A DNA stretch of 64,000 nt from Cupriavidus taiwanensis LMG 19424 (GCF_000069785.1 NC_010530.1:366001-430000), one strand, 5' to 3'; positions 7,514-16,547 are shown, counted from the stretch's first letter. Translations and numbers: made by a program. Notes: generated by a model from the sequence alone, not told the origin.

Positions 7514-10386
7514 GCCGCCTCTGCGCCGGACGCCTGCGCGGATGCGCGCAGCTGCAGGTCTTCCAGGATCTGCTTCTGCGACAGCATGCTCAGGTCCACC
7601 ACCTCGCGCGCCTGCGCCACGTAGTAGGCCAGTTGCTCGTCGCTGCGCGTCATCGACTTGTCGAGCGCGGCCTCGATGCGCTGCAGGTGATCGATCAGCT
7701 TGCCGTTCGATTCGCTGAACAGCTGCACCGCCACGCCGAAGGCTTCGCCCAGACTGGCCACCTCGACCGCGCTGCCGGTGACCTGCGCGGCGATGCCGGC
7801 AAGCTTGCCGCTCTCGGACTCAACCTTGTCGGTGAAGCGGGTGCCGATGCGCTCGAGCAGGTCGGCAGTGGTGGCAACCAGCGTATCGACCGCGGTGCGT
7901 TGTTCGGTCGAGGCGTGGTTCACGGCGTCAAGCAGCGTGCCCAGGGTTTCCATCATGCGGCTGCGTTCTTCCAGCATGGCATGGTCGCGCGCCATGCCCT
8001 CGGTCAGCTTCTCGCGCAGCTCCGCGATGACTTCGGCGGCGGCGCGGGGCGCTTCGCTCGCGGCCTGCAGCAGGCGCGAGACTTCAGCGACGGTGCCGGT
8101 GGCCTGGGCCTGGGCCTGCGCCGCCATGTCGCGCGCGGTGACGGACAGCATTTCGCAGATCTCTTGCTGGCGCGCGGTGGCGTGCGCGCTGGCCTGTTCC
8201 CATTCGCCGCGCAGCGCAGCCGCCATGGTGCCCAGCGTTTCGGTCCACGCGGCCAGGCGTTGCGCGTCCTGCGCCACCATTTCCGCCTGCAGCGCGGTGG
8301 CGGCCTTCGGCGCCTCGGCGGCGGCCTGCACCAGGCGGTCGATCTCGGCCAGGGTGGTGCTGGTATGCGCCTGGGTTTCGGTCGAGATGGCGCGCGCGGT
8401 CTGTGCCAGCGCCTCGCACACTTCCCGCTGGCGCGCGGCGGCGTGCGTGCTGGACTGCTCCCATTGCTGGCGCAGCGTCGCGGCGATGCCGCCGAGGGTG
8501 TCGGTCCAGCCGGCGAAGCGCGCAGCATCGCGCTCGGCCAGTTCTGCCTGCAGCGCGACCGCGGCCTTCGGCGCTTCCGAGGCGGCCTGCACCAGCCGGT
8601 CGATTTCGGCGAGGGTGCGGCTGGCATGCGCCTGCGTCTGCGCGGAGATCTCTTGCACGTGCTGCGCCAGCGTCGCGCTGATTTCATCCTGGCGCGCGAC
8701 CGTGTGCGCGTTCAGCTGCTGCCATTCCTGGCGCAGCGTGGCCGTGATGCTGCCAAGCGTATCGGTCCACGCAGCAAAGCGCGCTTCATCGCGCGACGCC
8801 AGTTCTGCCTGCAGCGCGACGGCGGCCTTCGGCGCTTCGGCGGCGGCCTGCACCAGGCGGTCGATCTCGGCCAGCGTGCTGCTGGCATGCGCCTGCGTCT
8901 GCGCCGAGACCTCGCGCACGTTCCGCGCCAGCGTGGCGCTGATTTCGTCGTGGCGGCTGACGGTGTGTGCGTTCAGCTGTTCCAGTTGCTGGCGCAGGGT
9001 CGCGGTCATGCCGCCGAGCGTGTCGGCCCAGGCCGACAGGCGCTGCGCGTCCTGTGCGGCGAGTTGCGCCTGCAGGCCGGCATGCGAGGCGTCCACGGTG
9101 CGCACCAGCGCCGCGGCGTGCTCGCCAAATGTAGCAGCGGCGGCCGACAGCGCTTGCTGGTTGTCGCCGGCCAGTTTTTCGGTGGCCTGCTGCTGCCGCG
9201 ACAGCGCCTCGCGCCAGGCCTCGGCGGTGCTGGCCGCGACGGCGTCGAAGCGGCTGGCGACATTGTCCAGCAGGCTGGCCGAGCGTTGCTCGAAGGTCTG
9301 GCTGAAGCCATCGAGCGAAGTGCGCAGGTCCGCCGCTAGCGCCTCGCTGGTGCGCTGATGGCCGGCAAGCGCCTGGTTCCAGGTGGCGGCGACACCGGCG
9401 GTAGCGCTCTCGAACCGGCTCGAAACGCCGTCCAGGTGCTGTTGCACCGCCTGCGTGACGGCGTCGCGCAGGGCCGTGGTCTCACGCGCCAGGCCGGCCA
9501 TGGTCGCGTCCACCGCGGGCTGGATCGCGGCGCCCGCGGCGCGGGCGCTGTCGGCAATGCTGTCCTTGAGCGATTGCTCCACCGACGCCGCCAGGCGCGT
9601 GTAGACGGCTTCGGTCTTGCCGTGGAAGGCGTCCTGGCTGGCCGCCAGCCGCTCGGCCAGGGCCTCGTTCTGTTGCGCCATGGCGCGCATCATGGCCTGC
9701 ATCTGCTCGGCCAGCGCCGGCATCACGTCGGCCTGGCGCTGCAGCAACCGCAAGGCTTCGTCGCGCTGGTGGCCGCGCGAGAAGCTGCGCAGCGTAGTGG
9801 CGATGCGGGCATCGAGCGCCTGCGCGGCCTGGATGCGCTCGCGCCGGCACAGCGCGGACAGCAGCCCCAGCATGGCCGAAGTGGCCACGCCCGCGACCGA
9901 GGTGCCGAAGGCAAAGCCCAGCCCCTTGACCGGCGCCGCCAGCGATGCGCGGATCGCCTGCAGGTCGGTCGCGCCTTCGAGCGCGATGCCGGTGCCGCGC
10001 AAGGTGGCCACCATGCCGAGGAACGTGCCCAGCATGCCTAGCAGCACCAGCAGACCGACCAGGTAGGGCGTCAGCGCCGGGCCCGGCAGGCCGACGCGCT
10101 CGCCTTCGACGCGCAGCCGCACGCTGTCGCGCAGGCTGGGGTGGAGGCGTTCCAGCCAGCCGCCCAGGCTGGCCGGCGCTTCGGCCAGGCCGCCCAGCGC
10201 CTGCGCCAGCGTGGCGGTGGCCTGGCGATAGCGCAGCAGTTCCAGCGCGCCGGCCACGTAGAAGCCGCCGATCAGCAGGGTGACGACCAGCGCCAGGAAA
10301 TTGGTGCCGGCATAGCCCGCGCCAATCCAGCAGACGACCGCCAGGCCCGCCAGGAACGCAACAATATGGGATAGGTATCGGGTCAT
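7510..10386 (-). CDS. DUF802 protein: MotA/TolQ/ExbB/ZorA-like channel subunit with a long repeat tail
   Basis: A 958-residue inner-membrane protein. Predicted helices are at about residues 5-23, 28-48, 106-128 and 153-178. The third contains GMLGTFLGM (117-125) and the fourth GFAFGTSVAGVATSAM. These are hallmarks of the MotA/TolQ/ExbB proton-channel fold and closest in wording to ZorA of Zorya defence. Roughly 700 residues then form a helical tail rich in Ala, Gln and Glu. It includes four tandem 87-residue repeats (residues 438-785) and ends in a further coiled-coil-like segment (LLDAVNHASTEQR, KLIDHLQRIEAALDKS). With the OmpA partner it probably makes an ion-driven motor whose tail reaches into the cytoplasm. 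The biological role is unknown. Confidence 0.85.
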   Translation of the reverse strand: MTRYLSHIVAFLAGLAVVCWIGAGYAGTNFLALVVTLLIGGFYVAGALELLRYRQATATLAQALGGLAEAPASLGGWLERLHPSLRDSVRLRVEGERVGLPGPALTPYLVGLLVLLGMLGTFLGMVATLRGTGIALEGATDLQAIRASLAAPVKGLGFAFGTSVAGVATSAMLGLLSALCRRERIQAAQALDARIATTLRSFSRGHQRDEALRLLQRQADVMPALAEQMQAMMRAMAQQNEALAERLAASQDAFHGKTEAVYTRLAASVEQSLKDSIADSARAAGAAIQPAVDATMAGLARETTALRDAVTQAVQQHLDGVSSRFESATAGVAATWNQALAGHQRTSEALAADLRTSLDGFSQTFEQRSASLLDNVASRFDAVAASTAEAWREALSRQQQATEKLAGDNQQALSAAAATFGEHAAALVRTVDASHAGLQAQLAAQDAQRLSAWADTLGGMTATLRQQLEQLNAHTVSRHDEISATLARNVREVSAQTQAHASSTLAEIDRLVQAAAEAPKAAVALQAELASRDEARFAAWTDTLGSITATLRQEWQQLNAHTVARQDEISATLAQHVQEISAQTQAHASRTLAEIDRLVQAASEAPKAAVALQAELAERDAARFAGWTDTLGGIAATLRQQWEQSSTHAAARQREVCEALAQTARAISTETQAHTSTTLAEIDRLVQAAAEAPKAATALQAEMVAQDAQRLAAWTETLGTMAAALRGEWEQASAHATARQQEICEMLSVTARDMAAQAQAQATGTVAEVSRLLQAASEAPRAAAEVIAELREKLTEGMARDHAMLEERSRMMETLGTLLDAVNHASTEQRTAVDTLVATTADLLERIGTRFTDKVESESGKLAGIAAQVTGSAVEVASLGEAFGVAVQLFSESNGKLIDHLQRIEAALDKSMTRSDEQLAYYVAQAREVVDLSMLSQKQILEDLQLRASAQASGAEAA
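8032..9075 (-). repeat. Four tandem 261-bp (87-residue) repeats within the DUF802 gene
   Basis: Units begin at 9075, 8814, 8553 and 8292 on the minus strand, each opening with an LQAxLxxxD-like motif. Each contains AWxxTLGxxxATLR, a block of HTxxRxxEI type, and TLAEIDRLVQAA followed by EAPKA. The middle units are nearly identical at the DNA level over long stretches, indicating recent duplication or gene conversion. The fourth is more diverged (VAEVSRLLQAASEAPRA). Confidence 0.9.
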
Positions 10387-10396
10387 GATGTCCGGG

Positions 10397-11140
10397 TTAG
10401 CTGTCTTGCAGCGCCGCCAGCAAGCCTTCGACGGGCTGCCAGCGGATCTCGAGTTCGGCGAGCAGCACGCTCTGCATATCCTTGCGGAACACGCCCAGCC
10501 ATGCGCCGGCGCGGATCGCCGCGGGTTGTTCGGGTGCCTGGGCCTGCGCTTCCAGGGCCTGGGCCTCGGCCTGGCGCAGTCGCTGGAAATGCGCCTCCAG
10601 CAGGTTTGGTACCGCGCCCAGCAGGCTCTGCTCGCGCGCGCCGAGCACGCGCTCCATCACCGCGTCGACCATCGCCAGCTTGGCCATGGCCGGCGTACCG
10701 GCCGACAGCGCGGCGCGCAGGCGCGCGCGCGCGCCGCCGATGGCGGTTTCCATGGCCTGCTGCAGCGTCTGGTAACGCTGGCGATGGACCGCGTAGTCCA
10801 CCTGCGCATCGACCGGGTCCGTCAGCGCCGACGGTCGCGCCGGGCCCCGCCGCCGGCTGGCCGGCGCGGTGTCTTCGGCGATGGCGTCGGCCAGCCGCGC
10901 GCGCACGCGTGCGCAGTCCTGCGCTTCGGTGCCGCCGCCGGCACTTGCGGTACCTGGCTCGGCCTGCGCGTGGGCCTTCAGCGCCGACGACAGCGCGATC
11001 GCATCCGCCCAGCCAAGCCATTGGCTCAGCTGGCTGGAAAGCGAGCTTGCAGGGGCGGGGGCGTCGGCATCAGCCAGGCGGGCCAGCAGGCGGACCAGCG
11101 TGGGTCCGCTCAGGCCTGTGCGCCGGGGCACTTGTAACAT
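10397..11140 (-). CDS. DUF3348 family protein, first gene of the motor-like operon
   Basis: A 247-residue soluble protein. The N-terminal LVRLLARLADAD and the C-terminal FRKDMQSVLLAELEIRWQP match my recollection of DUF3348, always seen upstream of DUF802. No membrane segment or signal peptide is visible. It ends 10 bp before the DUF802 start, so the four genes DUF3348, DUF802, OmpA and DUF2894 are probably one transcript. Its function is unknown. It could be a cytoplasmic regulator or sensor of the channel complex. Confidence 0.8.
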   Translation of the reverse strand: MLQVPRRTGLSGPTLVRLLARLADADAPAPASSLSSQLSQWLGWADAIALSSALKAHAQAEPGTASAGGGTEAQDCARVRARLADAIAEDTAPASRRRGPARPSALTDPVDAQVDYAVHRQRYQTLQQAMETAIGGARARLRAALSAGTPAMAKLAMVDAVMERVLGAREQSLLGAVPNLLEAHFQRLRQAEAQALEAQAQAPEQPAAIRAGAWLGVFRKDMQSVLLAELEIRWQPVEGLLAALQDS

Positions 11141-11446
11141 TCCGCTGGATTCGAAAAATGCAGCAGTTTACACGCCCCGGGCAGTGGCGCGGCCGGCGGG
11201 GCTGGTGGATGATGGCGGGACTCCGCTTTCGACCGGTCCCCACCCGTCCCGACCCGATCCATCAGCGCCGGCGGGAAGCCGGTGGCCAGTACCAGCGCGG
11301 TGTTTCTGGCGGCGGGCGCGCAGCGGGACGGATTGCGTGGCCGGATGATTTTGTTCAGATCGGCCGAGCAATAAACTTAATTCACTTTTCGCCACCCCTC
11401 TGCGACAGTCTGGCCTTTGCAGCCACCTTACTGGAGCGAGGCGCTT
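11141..11446. other. Intergenic spacer between the DUF3348 operon and a gene remnant
   Basis: About 300 bp of mostly GC-rich sequence. An AT-richer patch at about 11351-11383 contains TTGTTC and ATAAAC and may hold the promoter of the following remnant. No protein-like frame is supported. Confidence 0.35.
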
Positions 11447-11622
11447 ATGGATTTCCCCAAGCCAACCATTGGTGTGGCCGTGCTTACCGTTGCCATGCTG
11501 GCGGGGCTGTGCGGCCGACGCGCAAGGGCCAGCACTACAACCTGACCTTCCGCCTGTATGGGCCGGACCAGCAGATCCTGTCGGGACAGTGGTTCCCCGC
11601 GCCGCTGGTCAGGCGCAACTGA
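11447..11622 (+). pseudogene. Remnant of a DUF1254/DUF1214 protein gene, internally deleted
   Basis: ATG 11447, preceded by GGAG at 11433, opens a signal-peptide-like MDFPKPTIGVAVLTVAMLAG but reaches a stop at 11543-11545. In another frame the same stretch continues as YNLTFRLYGPDQQILSGQW and stops at 11622. This matches the C-terminal strand of the intact gene just downstream (YTVRLYRPRAEVLSGAW). The simplest reading is a tandem paralogue that has lost its whole middle by an out-of-frame deletion, leaving the two ends. Confidence 0.65.
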
Positions 11623-11674
11623 GCCCCCGGCGCCCGTGCGTTTCAGGCAGGGCGCCGCCAATCCTTCCCAACAC

Positions 11675-12733
11675 ATGAAACACAGCATGAAAATCAAACT
11701 GACCGCCGCCTGCGCAACTGGCATTGCCTTCGCCATGCTTGGCACCGTCCACGCCCAGCCGGCCACAACGCCGCCGGCCGGCGCCGCCGTTCCCGTTACC
11801 GTCGACAACTTCATCCGCGCCGAGACCGATATGTACCTGGGCGGGCTGGTCAAGCAGGGCGGCATCGGCAAGCTGCTGCATCGCCGGGAACCTGCGTCGA
11901 TCGACCAGCAGACCGTGATCCGCCTCAACCGCGATACGCTCTATTCGTCCGGCGTGTTCGACCTCGATGCCGGCCCGGTGACCATCACCATGCCGGATCC
12001 GGGCAAGCGCTTCATGGCCCTGCAGGTCATCAACGAAGACCACTATGTGCCCAACGTGTTCTACGGCAAGGGCACCTACACGCTGACCCGCGAGAACGTC
12101 GGCACCCGCTACGTGGCCGCGGCGATCCGCACGCTGGTGGATCCGAACAGCGCGGATGACATCCGCCAGGTCCATGTGCTGCAAGATGCGATCAAGGTCA
12201 GCCAGCAGGCCACGGGGAAATTCGAGACGCCCGCGTGGGATGCTGCGAGCCAGAAGAAGATCCGCGATGCGCTGCTGGTGTTGTCCTCGACCATGCCGGA
12301 CTTCAGGCAGGCGTTCGGCACCAGGGAGACGGTCGACCCGGTGCGGCGCCTGATCGGCACGGCGGCGGCATGGGGCGGCAATCCTGACAAGGACGCGGTG
12401 TACCTCAACATCACGCCCGCGAAGAACGACGGCAAGACGGTCTATCGCCTCAATGTGAAGGACGTGCCCGTCGATGCGTTCTGGTCGGTCAGCGTCTACA
12501 ACGCCGCCGGCTACTTCCAGAAGAATCCCGCCAATGCCTACACGGTCAACAACCTGACCGCGAAGAAGAGTAGCGATGGTGCCATCGCCATCCAGTTCGG
12601 CGGCTGCGACGGCCAGGTGCCCAACTGCCTGCCGGTGGTCGAGGGATGGAACTACACCGTGCGGCTCTATCGTCCCCGCGCCGAGGTGCTGAGCGGTGCG
12701 TGGAATTTCCCCCAGCCGCAGCCGGTCAACTGA
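11675..12733 (+). CDS. Exported DUF1254/DUF1214 domain protein
   Basis: A 352-residue protein with a Sec signal peptide ending near VHAQP at residue 28. DUF1254-like sequence follows (NFIRAETDMYLGG, QTVIRLNRDTLYSSGVFDL), then a DUF1214-like C-terminal domain (AFWSVSVYNAAGYF, WNYTVRLYRPR). Such proteins are common periplasmic or cell-surface proteins of unknown function in Burkholderiales. ATG 11675 is used; ATG 11687 (MKIKLTAAC) is also possible, and neither has a strong ribosome-binding site. A decayed paralogue lies immediately upstream. Confidence 0.85.
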   Translation: MKHSMKIKLTAACATGIAFAMLGTVHAQPATTPPAGAAVPVTVDNFIRAETDMYLGGLVKQGGIGKLLHRREPASIDQQTVIRLNRDTLYSSGVFDLDAGPVTITMPDPGKRFMALQVINEDHYVPNVFYGKGTYTLTRENVGTRYVAAAIRTLVDPNSADDIRQVHVLQDAIKVSQQATGKFETPAWDAASQKKIRDALLVLSSTMPDFRQAFGTRETVDPVRRLIGTAAAWGGNPDKDAVYLNITPAKNDGKTVYRLNVKDVPVDAFWSVSVYNAAGYFQKNPANAYTVNNLTAKKSSDGAIAIQFGGCDGQVPNCLPVVEGWNYTVRLYRPRAEVLSGAWNFPQPQPVN

Positions 12734-12777
12734 GCGGCATCCGGCACCGGCTTCCCGACACAACGGGAAGCCGCGGC

Positions 12778-13143
12778 CTAATCCCCGGTCACCTCGCAGA
12801 ACCGCAGCCGGTTACCGAACGGGTCGGCCACCTGCAGCATCCGGCCCCAGCCCACGTCCTCCACACCGGGCCGGGCGTACGGATAGTCCTTGGCGGACAG
12901 CTCCCGGTGCAGCGCATCGATATCCACTACCGGCACGAACACGGTCGACCCCGGCGTGGCATCGCCATGGTGCTCGCTCAGATGCAGCGTCAGGCCGCTG
13001 CGCCTGACCTGCGCGTACAGGGGCAATCCGTCTTCGAAGCGATGCTCCCAGTCGAGCGTGAAGCCGAGGAAATCCAGGTAGAACTCCATGGCCTTGTCGA
13101 CCGAGAAGATGCGGAGGATGGGGATGCCGGCGGACAGGTTCAT
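12778..13143 (-). CDS. VOC superfamily (glyoxalase/bleomycin-resistance-like) protein
   Basis: A 121-residue single-module VOC protein with the beta-alpha-beta-beta-beta pattern twice. It starts IPILRIFSVDKAMEFYLDFLG and contains LTLHLSEHHGD and QVADPFGNRLRFCE, whose glutamate is a usual metal ligand. The pattern resembles bleomycin-binding proteins, but many VOC proteins with this layout have other roles. It is transcribed convergently with the DUF1254 gene. The substrate is unknown. Confidence 0.85.
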   Translation of the reverse strand: MNLSAGIPILRIFSVDKAMEFYLDFLGFTLDWEHRFEDGLPLYAQVRRSGLTLHLSEHHGDATPGSTVFVPVVDIDALHRELSAKDYPYARPGVEDVGWGRMLQVADPFGNRLRFCEVTGD

Positions 13144-13276
13144 GGTGTTCGGGGCGGAAGTGGGCGCTGGAATCCTGGATGATAGCGCCGCCCCATAAGC
13201 ATTCGCGGCAATCTTCGTTGGCCTGGCACGATGCCGCGACTATGCTGGCGCTCCGATCTGCATCTGGAGCCTTGCC

Positions 13277-14245
13277 ATGACCCCGCTTCACACTTCCCGC
13301 CGCCGCTGGCTTCTGGCCGCAGCGGGCGCGGCCGCTGCCGCTGCGTTGCCTGGCGTCAGCGCGGGGCAGGGGCTGACGGCGCTGCGCATCGGCTACCAGA
13401 AGTCTTCCACGCTGATGATCCTGCTGAAATCGCGGCAGACGCTGGAAAAGGCCCTCGCGCCCAGGGGCGTGGCGGTGCAGTGGTATGAGTTCACCTCGGG
13501 TCTGCCGCTGCTGGAGGCGCTGAACCTCGGCAACATCGACCTCAGCGCCGACGTGGCCGACGCGGTGCCGCCGTTCGCGCTGGCCGCGGGCGCTTCGCTG
13601 ACGTATTACGCGACCGAGACGCCGTCGCCGCAGGCGCAGGCGATCGTGGTGCGCGCCGATTCGCCGATCCGCGAGGTGGCCCAGCTCAAGGGCCAGCGCG
13701 TGGCGTTCGCCAAGGGCGCGGGCGCGCACTACCTGGTGTTGGAAGCGCTGGCGCGCGCGGGACTGTCGATCCGCGATATCGAGCCGGCTTACCTGAGTCC
13801 CGCCGATGCGCGCGCCGCGTTCGAGCGCGGCAGCGTGGCGGCGTGGGTCATCTGGGACCCGTTCCTGGCGGCGGTGCAGCGCCAGTCCAATGCGCGCGTG
13901 CTGCGCGATGGCGAAGGGCTGTCGAGCTATCGCCGCTTCTACCTGGCCGCCACGCCGTTCGCGCGCACGCATGCCGAGGTGCTCGAGGTGGTGTTCGACG
14001 CGCTGCGCGACGCCGGCGACTGGGTCAAGCGCAACCCCGCCGAGGCCGCGCGCTGGCACGCACCGCTGATCGGCCTGGATGTCGCCACGGTCGAAGCCGC
14101 CAACGCGCGCCGCAGTTATGCCGTGCGCACTGTCGACGCAGCGGCGCTGGCCGAGCAGCAGCGCATTGCCGATGCCTTTGCCGCGCAGGGCATCCTGCCG
14201 CGCAAGGTGGCGGTGTCGGCCTCGCCGGTCTGGCGCAAGGCGTAA
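13277..14245 (+). CDS. Orphan aliphatic-sulfonate-type ABC substrate-binding protein (SsuA-like)
   Basis: A 322-residue periplasmic binding protein. The N-terminus has a Tat-like RRRWLLAAAG and an alanine-rich hydrophobic segment. The mature part begins ALRIGYQKSSTLMILL and includes ALNLGNIDLSADVADAVPPFA and AWVIWDPFLAAV, typical of SsuA/TauA-like proteins. No permease or ATPase gene lies nearby, so it must share a transporter encoded elsewhere or be a remnant of one. The probable ligand class is alkanesulfonate, but this is a family-level guess. Confidence 0.85.
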   Translation: MTPLHTSRRRWLLAAAGAAAAAALPGVSAGQGLTALRIGYQKSSTLMILLKSRQTLEKALAPRGVAVQWYEFTSGLPLLEALNLGNIDLSADVADAVPPFALAAGASLTYYATETPSPQAQAIVVRADSPIREVAQLKGQRVAFAKGAGAHYLVLEALARAGLSIRDIEPAYLSPADARAAFERGSVAAWVIWDPFLAAVQRQSNARVLRDGEGLSSYRRFYLAATPFARTHAEVLEVVFDALRDAGDWVKRNPAEAARWHAPLIGLDVATVEAANARRSYAVRTVDAAALAEQQRIADAFAAQGILPRKVAVSASPVWRKA

Positions 14246-14276
14246 GCGCCGCCCTGCGCCGCGTCCCCTCGGGCCG

Positions 14277-16481
14277 TCAGATCACGCCCATTGCCGGATC
14301 GCTGACCGTATCCTCGCCGGTCTCCATGCGCCCGGCAAAGCGGCGCGCGAACGCCGGGCTGGCTGCGCAGGTCACGACGAAGTCGTACCAGTTGCCGCTG
14401 TCGGCGACCGGCCATTCCAGCAGTTCCACCTTGCCCCGCTTGACCCGCTGCGTCCACGGGCCGTCGTCGCGATAGGCCAGCGCCTTGACGGTGAAGGTCA
14501 CGTCGGCGTCGCTGTCGTTATGCAGCTTGACCTGGATGGTCGGCTTCTTGCAGGGGTTGTAGCAGACCTGGATTTCGGCCGACGTGGTGGCCGCCTCGTT
14601 GATGTCGCCGGCGAAGGCGCGGTGATAGCCGTTGGGGCCGAGCACCCACAGGTCGTACTTGCCGCCGTCGGCATTGACGTCCCACGCATCGTCCAGCGCC
14701 TTGCCGGCCTCGACCACGTAGCGGCGCGGAATGCGGTCCAGGTGCAGCTTGTCGTAGACATGGAACACCGCGCCGGCCTGCTGCGCGCTGCCGTTGGCGA
14801 ACAGCAGGCGCACGGTGCGCGCCGCGGCATCGACGCGCGCGCTGGTATGCAGTGCATACGGCAGCTTGCGCGACGGACGCGAGCCGGTGGCCTGCGCCGG
14901 CAGCGCCGGCGTGGCGGGCACCAGGATCGCGGGCCGCGTCTGCTGCCAGGCGGTCAGGCTGGTGGCGTCGGCGCGCGTGGTGCGCCCCGCCAGCACCGGC
15001 AGCGTCTCGGTGTTGGGCGTGGCGAAGTTGAAGGCGCTGGTCAGGTCGCCGCAAACGGCGCGGCGGTAGGCGCTGATCTGCGGCTCCATCACGCCGAAGC
15101 GCGCTTCCAGGAAGCGCAGCACCGAGGTGTGGTCGAACACCTCGGAGTTGACCCAACCGCCGCGGCTCCACGGCGACACCACCCACATCGGCACGCGCGG
15201 GCCGGGACCGAATGGCTTGCCGTCCTGGGGCGGCTGCTTGGCCGTGGCGGGCGGGAAGTTGAAGTACTCGTAGGCCATTTGCGCATCGCTCAGCGTCGAC
15301 TTGCCGGCCAGCGTGCCGTCCGGGTTGCGCGACGGCGCGGTGGGCGGCGGGCTGTGGTCGAAGAAGCCGTCGTTCTCGTCGAAGTTGATCAGCAGCACGG
15401 TCTTGCTCCAGACCTCGGGCGATGCCGTCAGCGCATCGAGGATGGACTGCACGTACCAGCCGCCCTTGGCCGGGCTGGACGGGCCGGGGTGCTCGCTGAA
15501 CTCGGCCGGCGGGATGATCCACGACACTTCCGGCAGCCGGCCGTTGACTACGTCGTCGCGCAGCGACTGCAGGAAGCCGCCGTCGGGCATGGTGTTGCAG
15601 AAGCCCTTGGCCAGCGCGCTGTACTGGTCGTCGATATCCGGGTTGTAGGGCGGGTTGACGCCAGTGCCGGCGGTGTTGGACAGCTTGCGCCCCACCGGCA
15701 TCTTCTCCATCTCGGCGCGCCAGTGCCGGAAGCTCATCATCTGGTTGCAGCCGTAGTTGTCCGGCACGTTCTGGTAGACCTTCCAGCTGACCCCGGCGGC
15801 CTGCAGGCGGTCGGCGTAGGTCTTCCAGGTCCAGCCCTCGGTGGACGGGCCCACGTCGGCGCCGGCGTTGAATTCATTGACCATCACCGCGACGTTGTCG
15901 CCGGTGGGACCGTTGCTGCCGGTCCAGTAGAACAGGCGGTTGGGGATGGTGCCGGTGTGCATCGCGCAGTGGTACGCGTCACACAGCGTGAAGGCGTCGG
16001 CCAGCGCGCGCTGGAACGGGATTTCGGCGTTGTCGTAGTAGCCCATCGACAGCGCCTTCTTGGCCACCGGCCAGCGGTCCATGCGGCCGTGGTCCCAGGC
16101 GGCCTGCGCGTCCGGCCACGTGTGCGGCGTGCCGCCCGCGCGCTGCGCATTGCCCTGGGTTTCGTCGAGGTGGTAGGGCGTCAGCGTATTGCCGTTGGCA
16201 TCGGTCTGGTAGAACGCGGTCTTGCCATTCGGCAGCGGGATGGCAAAGCGGTCGCCGTAGCCGCGCACGCCCCTGAACGTGCCGAAGTAGTTGTCGAACG
16301 AGCGGTTTTCCAGCATCACCATCACGACGTGCTTGACGTCCTGGATGGTGCCGGTGGCGTTGTTGGCCTCGATCGCCAGCGCGCGGCGGATGCTGGGCGG
16401 AAAGCTGGCCAGCATCGCGGCGGCGGCGCCGGTGCCGAGGCTGGTCTTGAGGAACTGTCGCTTGGACGGATTGAAGGTCAT
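14277..16481 (-). CDS. plcN: Phosphocholine-preferring phospholipase C, exported
   Basis: A 734-residue enzyme of the acid phosphatase/phospholipase C family that cleaves phosphatidylcholine to diacylglycerol and phosphocholine. The signal (SKRQFLKTSLG) has KR instead of RR in the Tat motif, which is tolerated. The catalytic region opens HVVMVMLENRSFDNYFG near residue 51. LINFDENDGFFDHSPPP and VPMWVVSPWSRGGW follow. Two C-terminal beta-rich domains typical of bacterial PLCs occupy about residues 520-720 (YDLWVLGPNGYHRAF). The length fits the family. A small lipoprotein gene lies 66 bp upstream in the same direction. A candidate PHO box further upstream suggests phosphate-starvation control. 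Confidence 0.88.
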   Translation of the reverse strand: MTFNPSKRQFLKTSLGTGAAAAMLASFPPSIRRALAIEANNATGTIQDVKHVVMVMLENRSFDNYFGTFRGVRGYGDRFAIPLPNGKTAFYQTDANGNTLTPYHLDETQGNAQRAGGTPHTWPDAQAAWDHGRMDRWPVAKKALSMGYYDNAEIPFQRALADAFTLCDAYHCAMHTGTIPNRLFYWTGSNGPTGDNVAVMVNEFNAGADVGPSTEGWTWKTYADRLQAAGVSWKVYQNVPDNYGCNQMMSFRHWRAEMEKMPVGRKLSNTAGTGVNPPYNPDIDDQYSALAKGFCNTMPDGGFLQSLRDDVVNGRLPEVSWIIPPAEFSEHPGPSSPAKGGWYVQSILDALTASPEVWSKTVLLINFDENDGFFDHSPPPTAPSRNPDGTLAGKSTLSDAQMAYEYFNFPPATAKQPPQDGKPFGPGPRVPMWVVSPWSRGGWVNSEVFDHTSVLRFLEARFGVMEPQISAYRRAVCGDLTSAFNFATPNTETLPVLAGRTTRADATSLTAWQQTRPAILVPATPALPAQATGSRPSRKLPYALHTSARVDAAARTVRLLFANGSAQQAGAVFHVYDKLHLDRIPRRYVVEAGKALDDAWDVNADGGKYDLWVLGPNGYHRAFAGDINEAATTSAEIQVCYNPCKKPTIQVKLHNDSDADVTFTVKALAYRDDGPWTQRVKRGKVELLEWPVADSGNWYDFVVTCAASPAFARRFAGRMETGEDTVSDPAMGVI

Positions 16482-16547
16482 GGGTTGGGTTGGCTTCTGT
16501 CGCTGGGTCGGAAAGCGGCCCGAATCAGGGGCGCATCAAGGGGCGTA

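Noticed and set aside
8032..9075. CRISPR-like array in the DUF802 gene
   Set aside because: The 261-bp repeats are contiguous, coding and without spacers.
6866..10386. Annotation as flagellar motAB
   Set aside because: The channel protein is 958 residues with a repeat tail instead of about 285. The partner is ZorB-like, and the operon contains DUF3348 and DUF2894 rather than che or mot genes.
11168..11395. A 75-residue minus-strand frame upstream of the DUF1214 remnant
   Set aside because: No ribosome-binding site, no family resemblance and a composition like translated spacer.
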